DNA of 64,000 bases from UBA6244 sp965140775. GTDB taxonomy: Bacteria > Bacteroidota > Bacteroidia > Bacteroidales > F082. The notes beneath the pieces are model-generated. The model saw only the letters and a program-made list of their open reading frames with translations, did no database searches and had not been told where the DNA came from. Position 1 is the first letter of the stretch. Each line of letters opens with the position of its first letter. The DNA is taken from positions 4,154,001 to 4,218,000 of the forward strand of contig OZ223471.1 of assembly GCA_965140775.1 (NCBI GenBank), given 5' to 3'. The position numbers were made by a program, and so were the translations under genes. Positions 49,248 to 58,500 of the stretch are shown here, in pieces.

Positions 49248-52200
49248 CTAATGATTGATAATCAGTTTTTCGCTGGCAGAAGCATGTTTTCCTTTTACCA
49301 CAAGCTGATAAACGCCACCTGCCAAATTGGTGAGGTCGAGGGAAATGGTTCCGTTTCCGGCTACGCGGATATCGGTTTGCTCAAAAACCACTTTACCGTT
49401 CACGTTAGTCACCTGTAAAGAAACTTCCTGATTGATTTTGCTCGACAATTCAAGTTGGAATACCCCCGAACTTGGATTGGGATAAAGCTTAATGCTGATG
49501 GCTTCGCGTTCGTCGATGGAACTGCAATTTTTAAATTCAACATTTACTTCAGCGGTACCAACGCATCCCCATTGGTTGGTCACTTCTACGGCAATGGCCT
49601 GCACACCATAACCATGGCCGACGGTATCAACCAGGATGGTCTGCGACGTTTCTCCATTGGACCACAGGTAATCAGCACCTTCATTTCCGGCGTTGAGCAA
49701 CACATTTCCGCCACCACAGAGCACTGTGTCGGCACCCAGCGATACCACCGGAACAGCAGCAAAATTGAGTACGATGGTGTCTTGGGTGGCACATCCATGT
49801 TGGTTGGTAACTTCTACCCAAACAGGAGTAATTCCGGTTCCTTCGGCTACAATGGTTTGGGTGGTTTCGCCCGTTGACCACAGATACGAATCGCCTTCGT
49901 TTCCGGCATTCAGGCTGAACATGATTTCGCCACAGAGTATTTCATCCGGACCCAAATCAACCACGGGATTGTCGTATACGGCTACCGACACTTCGGCGGT
50001 GTTGGTAAAATCGCCATCGCTTACCTCAACCATGTACACCGTGTTTTCAGCGGGCATTACCATGGGGTTTTGCTCCTGCGAGGTAAATCCTTCGGGATCT
50101 GAGGTCCAATTGTAGGTATAGGTTCCCGTTCCACCTGCGGCATTGGCATTGAGTTGAACCGATTCGCCCAAACAAATTTCGGTTGGATCGGCACTGGCTT
50201 CAATGCTCAGGTTGCTCACCACCATGGTCAAATGAACGGGAATATTACCTGTGTTGATGTCGTTGGAAACATAGGTGATGGTTTCGAGATACCAACCATT
50301 GGTAAGTCCTGCCGAATTGAATGTAAGCAACACTTCGGTGGAATCGCCAACGGGCACACTTCCGGCTTCGGGGTTCACTGTCAACCAATCTTCGTAGAAA
50401 ATGGCATAATCTTCCACTTCACCATATTCGGACTCTCCGGTGGGTATTGCCCTTGCGGAGGGATCCAACAAACGAATGCGCATGATGGTGTTTCCTTGTA
50501 CACTACCTTTCGGGGGTACAATTTCTCCGCTAAAGGATGTAAAGTTGTCATTTGCCGTGAGTTCAACGGGTGTTTCGTCAAACACACGGTTCTGATTCCA
50601 GTCGATCCATACCAGCACCCTGTCACCCGTATAGCCATTGCGGTTTTCTACAACGATGGGATAAGATTCTCCGGCATGCATGCGGGTAATGAAATCGGTG
50701 TAGTCGCTATAGAAATCCGATCCGGAAGTATTGTCGATGGTTCCTATTTTCACTCCGCTGATATATTCATCGCCACCACCTTGTGCTTCAGCATATTCAG
50801 CAGTGGTGATGTTTGATTTGAAGGGTGAAAGATCGAAAGTGAGATCGAGCACGCCGGTATTTTTAATTTTCAGGGTACGTTCGGCCACTTGCTCGGGTTC
50901 CAGGTAAACGGTGATTTCCTGAGGTGTGATTTCTATGGTGGACGATCCGTATTGGGTATTGTCGCTAACAGAGGGCGACTCGGAGCTTCCATAGTCGGCG
51001 GTTACTTCATAGGTATAATATCCGTATTCGGTGAGTTGGTCTTCAAAGTTGGTTTCGGTTGAAGTTCCCACAAAAGTTCCATTGCGATAAACATTAAAAT
51101 GTTGGAATCCTGTGGATGGGATAAAAAACCAGGTTAAGTTGGCCAGACCTGTTTCCTGATCCACATTGGCCACCAGGGAGGATGGGGTATGCACATCGAT
51201 GGTTTCAAATACAGATACATAGGTCATGGCTGTACCTGTCCGGTTGTCGGTCCAGGTGGGATATACCTTGCCATTGCTGGCATGAATGGACAGGTAATCG
51301 CCAAAATAACCAGAGGCCAGTCCGGGAATGGGGGTTGGTGTAAAGGCCACATCACTCACTTTAAAATCTTCCCAGGTTTCGCCGGCATCGGTTGACACGG
51401 CTACCCAGGCTTCGGCCTGATTGGCATTGACGTTGCGGTTGTCGTAAAAAATGGTGCTGAGGATACCATTGGAGGCATCGCAGGCAATCCAGGGCAAATA
51501 ATGCGCTTTTCCCTGACCAATGGGGTCTTGGTTTACGCGGATGGGTTCTCCAAAGGTAAGTCCGCCATCGGTGGATTTAATCATGTATATATCGCGGTCG
51601 CTGCCCTGATTGATACCAGGAATACCTACATTGGTCCATGTTACATAAATATTGCCGCTGTTGGGCCCGTCGCTGACATCCACGGCCATGCTCGGAAATG
51701 AGTTAACACGCATGTTTTGTGGCACTTCGGAATTCCTGATTCCTTTGATGTTGGTAATGATTCGGTAGGATGGTTCCCAAGTAGCACCGCCGTCCAATGA
51801 ACGGGCAAAGCCAATGGCCTTTTCATCTTGTGGCCATCCGTCGTAAATAGTCCAAGCGGCATATACTTCACCGTTGGGACCGGTACTGAGGTTAACCCCT
51901 TGGTTATGACTACCGGCAGCCACGCCATAACTCAGGGCAATTTTATTGTCCCAGGTAACGCCTCGGTCGGTGGACCGTTTCACCACCACCTGGTTGTTGT
52001 AGCTTCCGCCAAAGTCGGTCCAGGCATTGTAGAGATAGTTTTCGTAGGGGCTGCCCACCTTGGCATCTATCCACATGTGGTTTTTGTCGGCCAGATCGTT
52101 AAAACCATTACCCGGTTTGGGAGCCACTTGCACTTTTGTCCAGGAGGCACCCTGATCATCGGAATAAGAGATGTCTTGACCGCTGCCGGTGGAAATATAA

Positions 52201-52706
52201 CCGATATACCAGCGACCGTCGGTTCCGATACAAGCTGCGGGGTCGCCACTGTTGCTGTTGTTGGGACCTTGTACGCTTCCGCCCCAGGTTTCACCCAAAT
52301 CCAGCGTGTAAAGATAGTCGGCACCGTAAACAGAACCTCCGTTTTGGGGGGTTGAGTTATTGGAATTTAAAGCCACCATGTTGTCGTTGGGATCGATAAA
52401 GATGGAGTTTTCACTCTGTGTTGAAGGAGTTTCGGTAACGGGTACATCCGGCGAATCGTCGATGAGCACCATACGCGATTGGATTTTACTTCCGGTAAAA
52501 ACGGCCTGTGGTACTTCCACTTCCGGATTTAAAACGGCCAATCCCATGTCAGCCATGCGTTTCCAGTATCCGTTGTTGTCGATACGTGTATTTACCTGGG
52601 CTCTTTTTTCACGTTCCGACATGGCATTGTTGCTAATGGCCCAATTAAGGGTAAAAGCGCCCAGGACGATGAACACGCCCAAGGCAATAATAGTAGGTTT
52701 TTTCAT
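49248..52706 (-). CDS. T9SS cargo: sialidase-fold propeller with GEVED domain (paralogue 2)
   Basis: 1152 residues. N-terminus MKKPTIIALGVFIVLGAFTLNWAISNN. It has the same domain order as the 44490-47750 protein: propeller with Asp-boxes (YSDDQGASW, RSTDRGVTW, RSLDGGATW, KSTDGGLTF, VSTDAGETW), Fn3-like module, GEVED domain (WIDWNQNRVFD ... ESEYGEVEDYAI), then PKD-like repeats with LWSTGETTQTI and LWSNGETSQTI, and a T9SS type A signal (LYPNPSSGVFQL, GGVYQLVV). The extra ~65 residues relative to its paralogue are mainly an additional LGxDxxLCG...NAGNEG repeat. Catalytic residues of sialidases were not identified. Confidence 0.87.
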   Translation of the reverse strand: MKKPTIIALGVFIVLGAFTLNWAISNNAMSEREKRAQVNTRIDNNGYWKRMADMGLAVLNPEVEVPQAVFTGSKIQSRMVLIDDSPDVPVTETPSTQSENSIFIDPNDNMVALNSNNSTPQNGGSVYGADYLYTLDLGETWGGSVQGPNNSNSGDPAACIGTDGRWYIGYISTGSGQDISYSDDQGASWTKVQVAPKPGNGFNDLADKNHMWIDAKVGSPYENYLYNAWTDFGGSYNNQVVVKRSTDRGVTWDNKIALSYGVAAGSHNQGVNLSTGPNGEVYAAWTIYDGWPQDEKAIGFARSLDGGATWEPSYRIITNIKGIRNSEVPQNMRVNSFPSMAVDVSDGPNSGNIYVTWTNVGIPGINQGSDRDIYMIKSTDGGLTFGEPIRVNQDPIGQGKAHYLPWIACDASNGILSTIFYDNRNVNANQAEAWVAVSTDAGETWEDFKVSDVAFTPTPIPGLASGYFGDYLSIHASNGKVYPTWTDNRTGTAMTYVSVFETIDVHTPSSLVANVDQETGLANLTWFFIPSTGFQHFNVYRNGTFVGTSTETNFEDQLTEYGYYTYEVTADYGSSESPSVSDNTQYGSSTIEITPQEITVYLEPEQVAERTLKIKNTGVLDLTFDLSPFKSNITTAEYAEAQGGGDEYISGVKIGTIDNTSGSDFYSDYTDFITRMHAGESYPIVVENRNGYTGDRVLVWIDWNQNRVFDETPVELTANDNFTSFSGEIVPPKGSVQGNTIMRIRLLDPSARAIPTGESEYGEVEDYAIFYEDWLTVNPEAGSVPVGDSTEVLLTFNSAGLTNGWYLETITYVSNDINTGNIPVHLTMVVSNLSIEASADPTEICLGESVQLNANAAGGTGTYTYNWTSDPEGFTSQEQNPMVMPAENTVYMVEVSDGDFTNTAEVSVAVYDNPVVDLGPDEILCGEIMFSLNAGNEGDSYLWSTGETTQTIVAEGTGITPVWVEVTNQHGCATQDTIVLNFAAVPVVSLGADTVLCGGGNVLLNAGNEGADYLWSNGETSQTILVDTVGHGYGVQAIAVEVTNQWGCVGTAEVNVEFKNCSSIDEREAISIKLYPNPSSGVFQLELSSKINQEVSLQVTNVNGKVVFEQTDIRVAGNGTISLDLTNLAGGVYQLVVKGKHASASEKLIINH

Positions 52707-52743
52707 GAGGACTGCTATTAACTGTAAATTGATTTTGTACCGA

Positions 52744-52751
52744 CAAAATTA
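52744..52751 (-). promoter_or_regulatory. Predicted -7 element of the 49248-52706 gene
   Basis: TAATTTTG on the minus strand, 38 bp before ATG 52706. A 17-bp palindrome lies just upstream of it. Confidence 0.5.
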
Positions 52752-52768
52752 GCTGAAATCGGTTCAAT

Positions 52769-52785
52769 ATGTTAATAATTAACAT
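52769..52785. promoter_or_regulatory. Palindrome near the -33 region of the 49248-52706 gene
   Basis: ATGTTAAT-A-ATTAACAT, perfect 8-bp arms around one base. Half-sites resemble those of the ptb operator, but the spacing is one base shorter. Confidence 0.5.
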
Positions 52786-52842
52786 TTTATTATCAAAAAA
52801 GTGAAGATTCTGTCCTTAACGAAAACGACTAGAGTCTGATTT

Positions 52843-53919
52843 TCAAGTGTATTCCTTAATTTGTGCTTCTCCGGTAGCAGCGCGCAATCCGTTGGAAGCA
52901 AGGGCTTTCATTTCGTCCTCGCCCGGGTACACGTGCACCGGCGCAAATCGGTGGATATAAGAAATGATTTGATTGACAAAATATTTGTCGTGGGCAATGC
53001 CTCCGGTGATGAGGATGCCGTCGATTTCGCCATGGAGCACGGCAGCCATCGACCCCACCTCTTTGGCCACCTGATAGGCCATGCCATCGTAGATATACTT
53101 GGCTTGGGCGTCTCCCTTTTGTGCGCGTTGCTCTACCTCGTAGGCACTGTTGGTGCCCAGATAAGCTACCAATCCGCCTTCACCCTTGATCATTTTCAAC
53201 ACCTCTTTTTCGGTAAATTTTCCGCTGTAACAGAGTCTGACCAAATCGCCCACGGGAAGGGTTCCGGTGCGTTCGGGCGAATAAGGACCATCGCCATCCA
53301 GCCCTTGGTTTACATCCACCACACGACCGTGTTTATGGGCTCCTACGGTAATTCCTCCTCCCAAATGAACCACAATCAGGTTGAGGTCTTCGTATTTGCG
53401 CATGATGGATTTGGCATGCTGGCGTGCCACGGCCTTTTGGTTGAGGGCATGAAAAATGGACCTGCGGGGCAACAGCGGATGTCCTGACAGTCGGGCCAAA
53501 TCGTCAAATTCGTCCACCACCACAGGGTTGGTGATGTAGGCTTTGGCATTGGGGATGGATTGGGCAATATCCCAGGCAATGAGTCCTCCCAAATTGCTGG
53601 CATGCTCGCCATAAACACAAAGTTCCAGATCGTGCCTCATTTTGTCGTTGACGGCAATAATACCCGACTCCACAGGTTTGAGCAATCCGCCCCGACCCAT
53701 GATCACCGAAATGGTGTTGATGTCGATGTCGGCATCTTTGATCTGTTGCAATATAAGGTCTTTTCGAAATCCGAATTGCTTGGTAATCACGTCATATGGA
53801 GCAAGTTCCTCGGTGGTATGCCTGATGGTTTGAATAAACAGGGGGTTGGTGCCTTCGTAAACGGCAATTTTGGTACTTGTTGATCCGGGGTTGATGGCCA
53901 GTATTCTGATTTCGTCCAT
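52843..53919 (-). CDS. buk: Butyrate kinase
   Basis: 358 residues. Acetokinase-fold motifs: ILAINPGSTSTKIAVYEG at the start, VIMGRGGLLKPVESG, HLGGGITVGAHKHGRVVDV, GPYSPERTG and GILITGGIAHD. It converts butyryl phosphate and ADP to butyrate and ATP, the energy-conserving last step of the ptb-buk route. Branched acyl phosphates may also serve. It follows ptb by 27 bp in one operon under the Rex-like operator. Confidence 0.95.
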   Translation of the reverse strand: MDEIRILAINPGSTSTKIAVYEGTNPLFIQTIRHTTEELAPYDVITKQFGFRKDLILQQIKDADIDINTISVIMGRGGLLKPVESGIIAVNDKMRHDLELCVYGEHASNLGGLIAWDIAQSIPNAKAYITNPVVVDEFDDLARLSGHPLLPRRSIFHALNQKAVARQHAKSIMRKYEDLNLIVVHLGGGITVGAHKHGRVVDVNQGLDGDGPYSPERTGTLPVGDLVRLCYSGKFTEKEVLKMIKGEGGLVAYLGTNSAYEVEQRAQKGDAQAKYIYDGMAYQVAKEVGSMAAVLHGEIDGILITGGIAHDKYFVNQIISYIHRFAPVHVYPGEDEMKALASNGLRAATGEAQIKEYT

Positions 53920-53946
53920 GTGTAAATGGGTGGTTTTCGGTTTTAT

Positions 53947-54849
53947 TTATCTGGAAGACAATGCCGCCAGTGCAATGGAATATAATTTGGTTTTGGTACT
54001 ATCGCCGCGGGAGGATAACACGGCCGGAACGCGCGCGCCCACTACAATGGCACCCAATTCGCTATTGGCCAGCTTGGTATTGCATTTATAAAAAACATTT
54101 CCTGCTTCGATGTTGGGAAATACCAAACAGTCGGCATCTCCGGCCACCTGACCTGAAAGTTTTTTAATTTGTGCGCTTTCCATATCAATAGCCACATCCA
54201 GAGCCAGGGGGCCATCCACATAAGCTCCCTTAATTTGACCTCTGTCGGCCATTTTGGCTATGATGGCGGCATCCACGGAAGATTGAATTTTGGGTGAAAT
54301 CTGTTCACTGGCTCCAATTAAGGCTACTTTGGGGGTTTCTATTCCCAACGATTTGGCCACATGGACGAGGTAGTTGGTGATGGCGATTTTTTCTTTGAGT
54401 TCAGGAGCCGGAATAATGGCTACATCTCCCACCACCAACAGCTTGTGGTAGTTGGCGTTTTCCATCACCGTAACATGACTTAGCACGGCCCCCGGATTCA
54501 TCAACCCTTTTTCCTTGTTTAGTATGGCGCGCATGTATTTGTCGGTGCTTACCAAACCTTTCATTAAGAGGTTTCCTTGTCCGGCATTGATCAATTCCAC
54601 TGCTTTTTCGGCAGCTTTCATTTCATCGGGTTCGTGTACTATCTTGAATTTTTTTATGTCTATTCCTTCTTGTTTGCAAACTTCGGCAATGGTTTTTTCG
54701 TCGCCCACCAAAGTTCCCGATACCAGACCTAAATCGATGGCCTGACTTACGGCACTGATGGAGTGCGAATCGTTGGCATATGCGGCTACCAACACCTTCT
54801 TTTCTTGTGCTTTGAGCACCTCAAACATATCGTCGAGTTTTTTTATCAT
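53947..54849 (-). CDS. ptb: Phosphate butyryltransferase
   Basis: 300 residues, the length of Ptb rather than of acetyl-specific Pta. Motifs: VLVAAYANDSHSISAVSQAIDLGLV, GNLLMKGLVSTDKYMRAIL, HVTVMENANYHKLLVVGDVAI, VDGPLALDVAID, DCLVFPNIEAGNVFYK. It transfers butyryl from CoA to phosphate, feeding butyrate kinase encoded next. A TAnnTTTG promoter and a Rex-type inverted repeat sit directly upstream, fitting control by the NADH/NAD+ ratio. Confidence 0.93.
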   Translation of the reverse strand: MIKKLDDMFEVLKAQEKKVLVAAYANDSHSISAVSQAIDLGLVSGTLVGDEKTIAEVCKQEGIDIKKFKIVHEPDEMKAAEKAVELINAGQGNLLMKGLVSTDKYMRAILNKEKGLMNPGAVLSHVTVMENANYHKLLVVGDVAIIPAPELKEKIAITNYLVHVAKSLGIETPKVALIGASEQISPKIQSSVDAAIIAKMADRGQIKGAYVDGPLALDVAIDMESAQIKKLSGQVAGDADCLVFPNIEAGNVFYKCNTKLANSELGAIVVGARVPAVLSSRGDSTKTKLYSIALAALSSR

Positions 54850-54858
54850 ACTTCAACC

Positions 54859-54878
54859 TTTGTTAAATAATTAACAAA
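54859..54878. promoter_or_regulatory. Rex-type operator upstream of ptb-buk
   Basis: TTTGTTAA (54859-54866), ATAA, TTAACAAA (54871-54878): a perfect 8-4-8 inverted repeat containing TTGTTAA-N4-TTAACAA, the consensus of the redox repressor Rex as known from Clostridia. It lies between the -7 box and ptb and overlaps the box by four bases. Confidence 0.65.
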
Positions 54879-54882
54879 AATA
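54875..54882 (-). promoter_or_regulatory. Predicted -7 element of ptb-buk
   Basis: TATTTTTG on the minus strand, 25 bp before ATG 54849, partly inside the inverted repeat. Confidence 0.6.
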
Positions 54883-55007
54883 CAAACATTGTTCAAAGTA
54901 GAAGGTGGTTGTCCGAAAAATTTGTTGTCGCCCAACGGCCCTCATCCGGCATGACCCCATGAATGCAATAACCTAGGCGCAAAGCCCCGTAGTATGCAGA
55001 AAATATG

Positions 55008-55015
55008 TATATTTG
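55008..55015 (+). promoter_or_regulatory. Predicted -7 element of the phosphatase gene
   Basis: TATATTTG. It contains the TTG at 55013 that would otherwise be the first possible start codon of the phosphatase frame. Confidence 0.6.
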
Positions 55016-55030
55016 ACTAAAAATTTTCGA

Positions 55031-55510
55031 TTGATCTCTAAGGTACTCTTTGTTTGTTTGGGCAATATTTGTCGCTCACCTTCGGCAGAAGCCGTTTTTA
55101 AGGGTGTTGTGGAAGCGCATCAAAGTTTGCATGACTTTGAAATCGATTCGGCGGGCACCTCGGGATACCATGCCGGAGAGCCGGCTGACGCCCGAATGAG
55201 GCAACATGCATCCAAAAGAGGCTATCGGCTCACTTCCATTTCACGCAAGTTTGACCCCCAACATGATTTTGATCATTTTGACCTCATCATTGCCATGGAC
55301 GACGACAACCTTGATCAATTAAAAAGAATGGCCCGTCATGATCAGGATTTGAAAAAGCTGTCGCTCATGACCGATTACGCCCCATCAGGCAAACATTCAG
55401 AAGTACCCGACCCATACTACGGAGGTCCTCAGGGATTTGACCTGGTACTCGATATTCTCGAAGAAGCCTCCGAAGGACTATTTGCTCACCTCAGCAACAA
55501 ACCATTTTAA
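55031..55510 (+). CDS. Low-molecular-weight protein-tyrosine phosphatase
   Basis: 159 residues from TTG 55031 (MISKVLFVCLGNICRSP). The TTG at 55013 is part of the -7 box and is rejected. The P-loop CLGNICRS (C-x5-R) and the general-acid loop DPYYGG are intact, and the length is standard for the family. Such enzymes dephosphorylate tyrosine residues, often on capsule/exopolysaccharide kinases, but no such genes are nearby. The RND efflux gene follows 24 bp later on the same strand and could be co-transcribed. Confidence 0.92.
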   Translation: MISKVLFVCLGNICRSPSAEAVFKGVVEAHQSLHDFEIDSAGTSGYHAGEPADARMRQHASKRGYRLTSISRKFDPQHDFDHFDLIIAMDDDNLDQLKRMARHDQDLKKLSLMTDYAPSGKHSEVPDPYYGGPQGFDLVLDILEEASEGLFAHLSNKPF

Positions 55511-55534
55511 TTCACAACCCCGTCATTTTTAGCC

Positions 55535-58500
55535 ATGTTAAACAAAATTATACAATTCAGTATTGCCAATAAGTTAATCGTGTTGCTGTTTACTGCCACC
55601 ATCGTGGGTTTTGGCTTGTATTCGCTTACGCAGATTCCCATCGGCGCCGTGCCCGACGTAACCAACAACCAGGTGCAGGTAATTACCACATCCCGAAACC
55701 TTTCCACCCTCGATGTGGAACAGTTTATTACCTATCCCGTGGAGCTGGAAATGGCCAATTTGCCCGGCGTGGTCGAAATACGGTCGGTTTCCAAGTTCGG
55801 ACTGTCGGTGGTGACCATCGTTTTTGAAGAAAACATGGGCACCTACCTTCCTCGACAACTGATTGCCGAGAAACTGATTTCGGCTGCGGAAAATATTCCC
55901 AAAGGTATGGGCGTCCCACAAATGGGACCTATTACAACAGGTTTGGGGGAAATATATCAATACATCCTGGACACCAAACCGGGTTACGATTCCATATATT
56001 CTCCCATGGATTTGCGTACCATTCAGGATTGGTTGGTCAAACGTCAACTTTCAGGAATCAAGGGTGTTGTGGAAATCAACACCTGGGGTGGATTTCTTAA
56101 ACAATACGAAGTGGCCGTCAGTCCTCCCAAACTGCATGCCATGGGCATTTCGGTGGCCGAAATTTTTGAAGCCCTTCAAAACAACAACGATGTGGCCGGT
56201 GGCGGATACATCGAAAAAACCAACGAAAGCTATTTTATTCGAGGTGAAGGTTTGGTGGGCAATGTGTCGGATATCGAAAACATCGTGGTAAAAAACATCA
56301 ACGGCATGCCCATTTACATTAAGGATGTGGCAGAGGTACATGATGGCTACGCCACCCGCTTTGGCGCCATTACCGGCAACGGAGAAGGCGAAAAGGTGCT
56401 CGGACAAGTGATGATGCTGAAGGATGCCAACTCCAACAAAGTGATTCAGGCGGTGAAGGACAGGGTGGCCGAGGTTCAAAAAAGCTTGCCCGAAGGGGTC
56501 TATATCAACCCATTTCTCGAGCGAAGCGAACTCATTGAAAAAACTACCCACACGGTGGTGGAAAACCTGCTTCTCGGATGTTTGATCGTGATTTTCGTGG
56601 TCGTGCTTTTGCTTGGCAATATGCGTTCGGGTTTGGTTATCGCCTCGGTAATTCCGTTGAGCTTGCTGTTTGCTCTGGGGCTCATGTATATTTTTGGTGT
56701 GGATGCCAACCTCATGAGTTTGGGCGCCATCGACTTTGGAATTATCATCGACGGAGCGGTGATTATCGTGGAATACATTGCTTTTAAAATTACAGCGCAG
56801 AAAAAGGTGATTGATGCAGAGACTCCTGAAAACCGAAAGGGAATCATCGATGCCATCACCATCGAAAGCGCCTCCAAAATGATGACGTCCGCCGTTTTCG
56901 GACAGCTGATCATCCTCATTGTTTTCATCCCCATCCTGTCGCTTACGGGTGTTGAAGGCAAGATGTTTCGCCCCATGGCACTTACCTTTAGTTTTGCACT
57001 CATTGGTGCCATGATATTTTGTTTTACCTATGTTCCGGTGGCTTCCGCGCTTTTTTTAAAACCCGACAAACGATCGCGCCGAAATATTTCTGAACGACTT
57101 ATGCGTTTCATCACATCGATGTATTCGCCATCCATCGAGTTGGCCATGAAGTACAAAAAATCGGTGTTGGGCGCATCGCTTATTTTGCTGCTTTTTTCGG
57201 TGTTTATTTATACCACCATGGGAGGCGAATTTGTGCCCACGCTGGATGAAGGCGATTTCGTGATACAGCCTGTATTGCGAACAGGTACCTCGCTCAGCAG
57301 CACCATTGCCATCACCACCCGGATAGAGAAGATTCTGCTGGATAATTTCCCTGAAGTGGATCAGGTGGTGAGCCGTATTGGCGCTGCTGAAGTGCCCACC
57401 GACCCCATGTCGATGGAAGAAAGCGACGTCATCATCAAGTTGAAGCCGAAAAAAGACTGGGTGTCGGCCAAAAGCAAGGATGAGTTGGCGGAAAAATTCG
57501 TGGAGGCCTTGTCCATTATTCCCGGAATTGAATTTGAGTTTACCCAACCCATCGAGATGCGTTTCAACGAACTGATCACCGGAGTTCGGGCCGATATCGC
57601 CATCAAGGTTTTTGGTGAAGATCTGGACATCCTCGCCCAAAAAGGTCAGGAAATCAAAGAATTGGTGGAAGGAATCCCGGGGGCTTCGGATGTAATTCTG
57701 GAAAAGGTAGCCGGATTGCCTCAAATGTCGGTAAAATACAACAGGCAAATGATTGCCAAATACGGATTGAATATCAAAGACCTCAACGACATGATCACCA
57801 CCGGATTTGCCGGTGCCACAGCAGGAAGCGTGTTTGAAGGAGAAAAACGCTTCGATTTGGTGGTTCGGTTCGATAAAGCCCACCGCAAAAACATCAACGA
57901 CATCGAAACCATGTATGTGGAACTGCCCAATGGCCGCCGCATTCCCATGAGCGAACTGGCTGAAATTGCCTACACTGCGGGGCCTGCAAAAATTTCACGC
58001 GACGACACCAAGCGCCGGATCGTGGTAGGGGTAAACGTTAGAAACAGAGACCTCCAATCGGTGGTGGAAGAAATTCAACAACGCATCAACAGCCATATTA
58101 CCTTACCTGTGGGTTATACCATCGACTACGGTGGACAATTTGAAAACCTCCAAAGTGCCAGCAAACGACTTAAATTGGCCGTTCCCATCGCCCTGCTTTT
58201 AATCCTGATCATGCTGCATTTTGCCTTCAAGAGTTTTCGTGAGGCGCTCATGGTTTTTTCGGCCATTCCGCTTTCGGCTGTAGGAGGCGTTTTGTTGCTT
58301 TGGATGCGGGGATTGCCCTTTAGTATTTCGGCCGGCGTGGGTTTTATCGCTTTGTTTGGCATCGCAGTGCTCAACGGCATCGTGCTGATTGAGCATTTTA
58401 AGGAATTGAAACACAAGGGCATCACCAATATCCACGACCGCGTGATTATGGGCACCAAACAACGATTGCGTCCTGTTTTGCTCACCGCGGGTGCTGCCGC

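Noticed and set aside
57056..57883. 275-codon minus-strand frame
   Set aside because: Antisense to the RND pump; no signal or domain.
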